NCBI GenBank assembly: GCA_044356825.1
Contig: JBIKVM010000185.1
Location: forward strand, 1 to 5,835
Origin: JAUREX01 sp044356825
GTDB taxonomy: Bacteria; Pseudomonadota; Alphaproteobacteria; Rhodobacterales; Rhodobacteraceae
Reading direction: 5' to 3'
Length of the DNA: 5,835 nucleotides
Under the pieces are notes generated by a model, which saw only the letters and a list, made by a program, of their open reading frames with translations, made no database searches and had not been told where the DNA came from. The position numbers were made by a program, and so were the translations under genes. Positions 5,571 to 5,835 of this stretch are shown here, piece after piece. Every line of letters begins with the position of its first letter. The first letter of the stretch is position 1.

Positions 5571-5835
5571 TGACCCCCGACACTCATCCAGCTGAAACCA
5601 GAGCCGGTGGTTGACAATTGCCCGCTTGCGCGGAGGGAGCAATGGGCGATCGGCGGAACGCTTCCGTTTCGTGGAGCCGATCGCCCGTTGCGGCGAGTTG
5701 GGCGGCGTAGGCCGCGGGGGTCTGGTAGCCGAGCGCCGAATGGGGCCTGGCAGCGTTGTAGTCGGTGACCCAGGCGGCGATGACGCTGCGGGCATGGTCG
5801 AGGCCGAAGAACAGCGTCTCGTTCAGGAGCTCGTC
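5571..5835 (-). mobile_element. IS3-family insertion sequence, one end (continues right of the window)
   Basis: The C-terminal part of an OrfB transposase reaches its stop at 5584. IS3-family elements usually end shortly after this stop, with terminal repeats that begin 5'-TG. TGACCCCCGACACTCATCC beginning at 5571 fits that pattern; TGATGTGACCGCCC at 5503 is an alternative that would extend the element almost to the RidA-like gene. The other end is off the window. Confidence 0.6.
5584..5835 (-). CDS. IS3-family transposase OrfB, C-terminal fragment cut by the window edge
   Basis: Eighty-three codons in frame from the window edge to a TGA at 5584-5586 on the minus strand. The first part, DELLNETLFFGLDHARSVI and then WVTDYNAARPHSALGYQTP, is the hallmark C-terminal end of IS3-family (rve integrase core) DDE transposases: the RDELLNE segment after the catalytic Glu, and the YN..RPHS.LG motif. 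The catalytic D, D and E residues lie outside the window. The final roughly 35 residues after TPAAYAAQL are the poorly conserved tail. The gene faces the operon, ending about 100 bases from its last stop. Confidence 0.88.
   Translation of the reverse strand, partial: DELLNETLFFGLDHARSVIAAWVTDYNAARPHSALGYQTPAAYAAQLAATGDRLHETEAFRRSPIAPSAQAGNCQPPALVSAG

Noticed and set aside
1..5835. CRISPR array, tRNA, rRNA or riboswitch
   Set aside because: No repeat-spacer periodicity, cloverleaf or conserved RNA motif was seen. Coding sequence covers nearly the whole window.

Overview
The window looks like an accessory, catabolic region from a high-GC alphaproteobacterium, probably of the Rhodobacterales/Paracoccus type. 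This rests on strong G/C use at third codon positions, ATGA-type gene overlaps and the kinds of insertion sequence at the two ends. The species cannot be read from the sequence.

Layout. Positions 1-127 are the end of an IS5-family element: the first 18 codons of a transposase on the minus strand, then a terminal inverted repeat and a CTAG target site. Six plus-strand reading frames follow with almost no gaps (166-5485). They are: a shortened pyruvate dehydrogenase E1/transketolase-like gene (166-1074) whose first and last parts match the family but whose middle is absent; a creatininase-family amidohydrolase (1080-1895); a cytosine-deaminase/AtzC-like metal amidohydrolase (1892-3052); an FAD-linked oxidoreductase of the GlcD/VAO type (3056-4420); a flavodoxin-fold NAD(P)H:quinone-type reductase (4422-5015); and a RidA-family protein (5024-5485). 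A short non-coding stretch follows. The window ends in the C-terminal 83 codons of an IS3-family OrfB transposase on the minus strand (5584-5835).

How the genes may work together. Spacing of -4 to +8 bases between consecutive genes says operon. Two C-N hydrolases, a flavin oxidase, a flavin reductase and an imine/enamine hydrolase-fold protein would fit stepwise breakdown of a cyclic amide or nitrogen heterocycle: ring or amidine hydrolysis, amine oxidation to an imine, then imine hydrolysis to an oxo compound. The E1-like enzyme could once have decarboxylated that oxo acid. The substrate is unknown. Two catalytic-site substitutions (no Gln156 equivalent in the deaminase-like protein, no Arg105 equivalent in the RidA-like protein) argue against transferring textbook names. 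No transporter or regulator lies inside the window. The two insertion sequences belong to different families, so this is an IS-bracketed island rather than a classical composite transposon.
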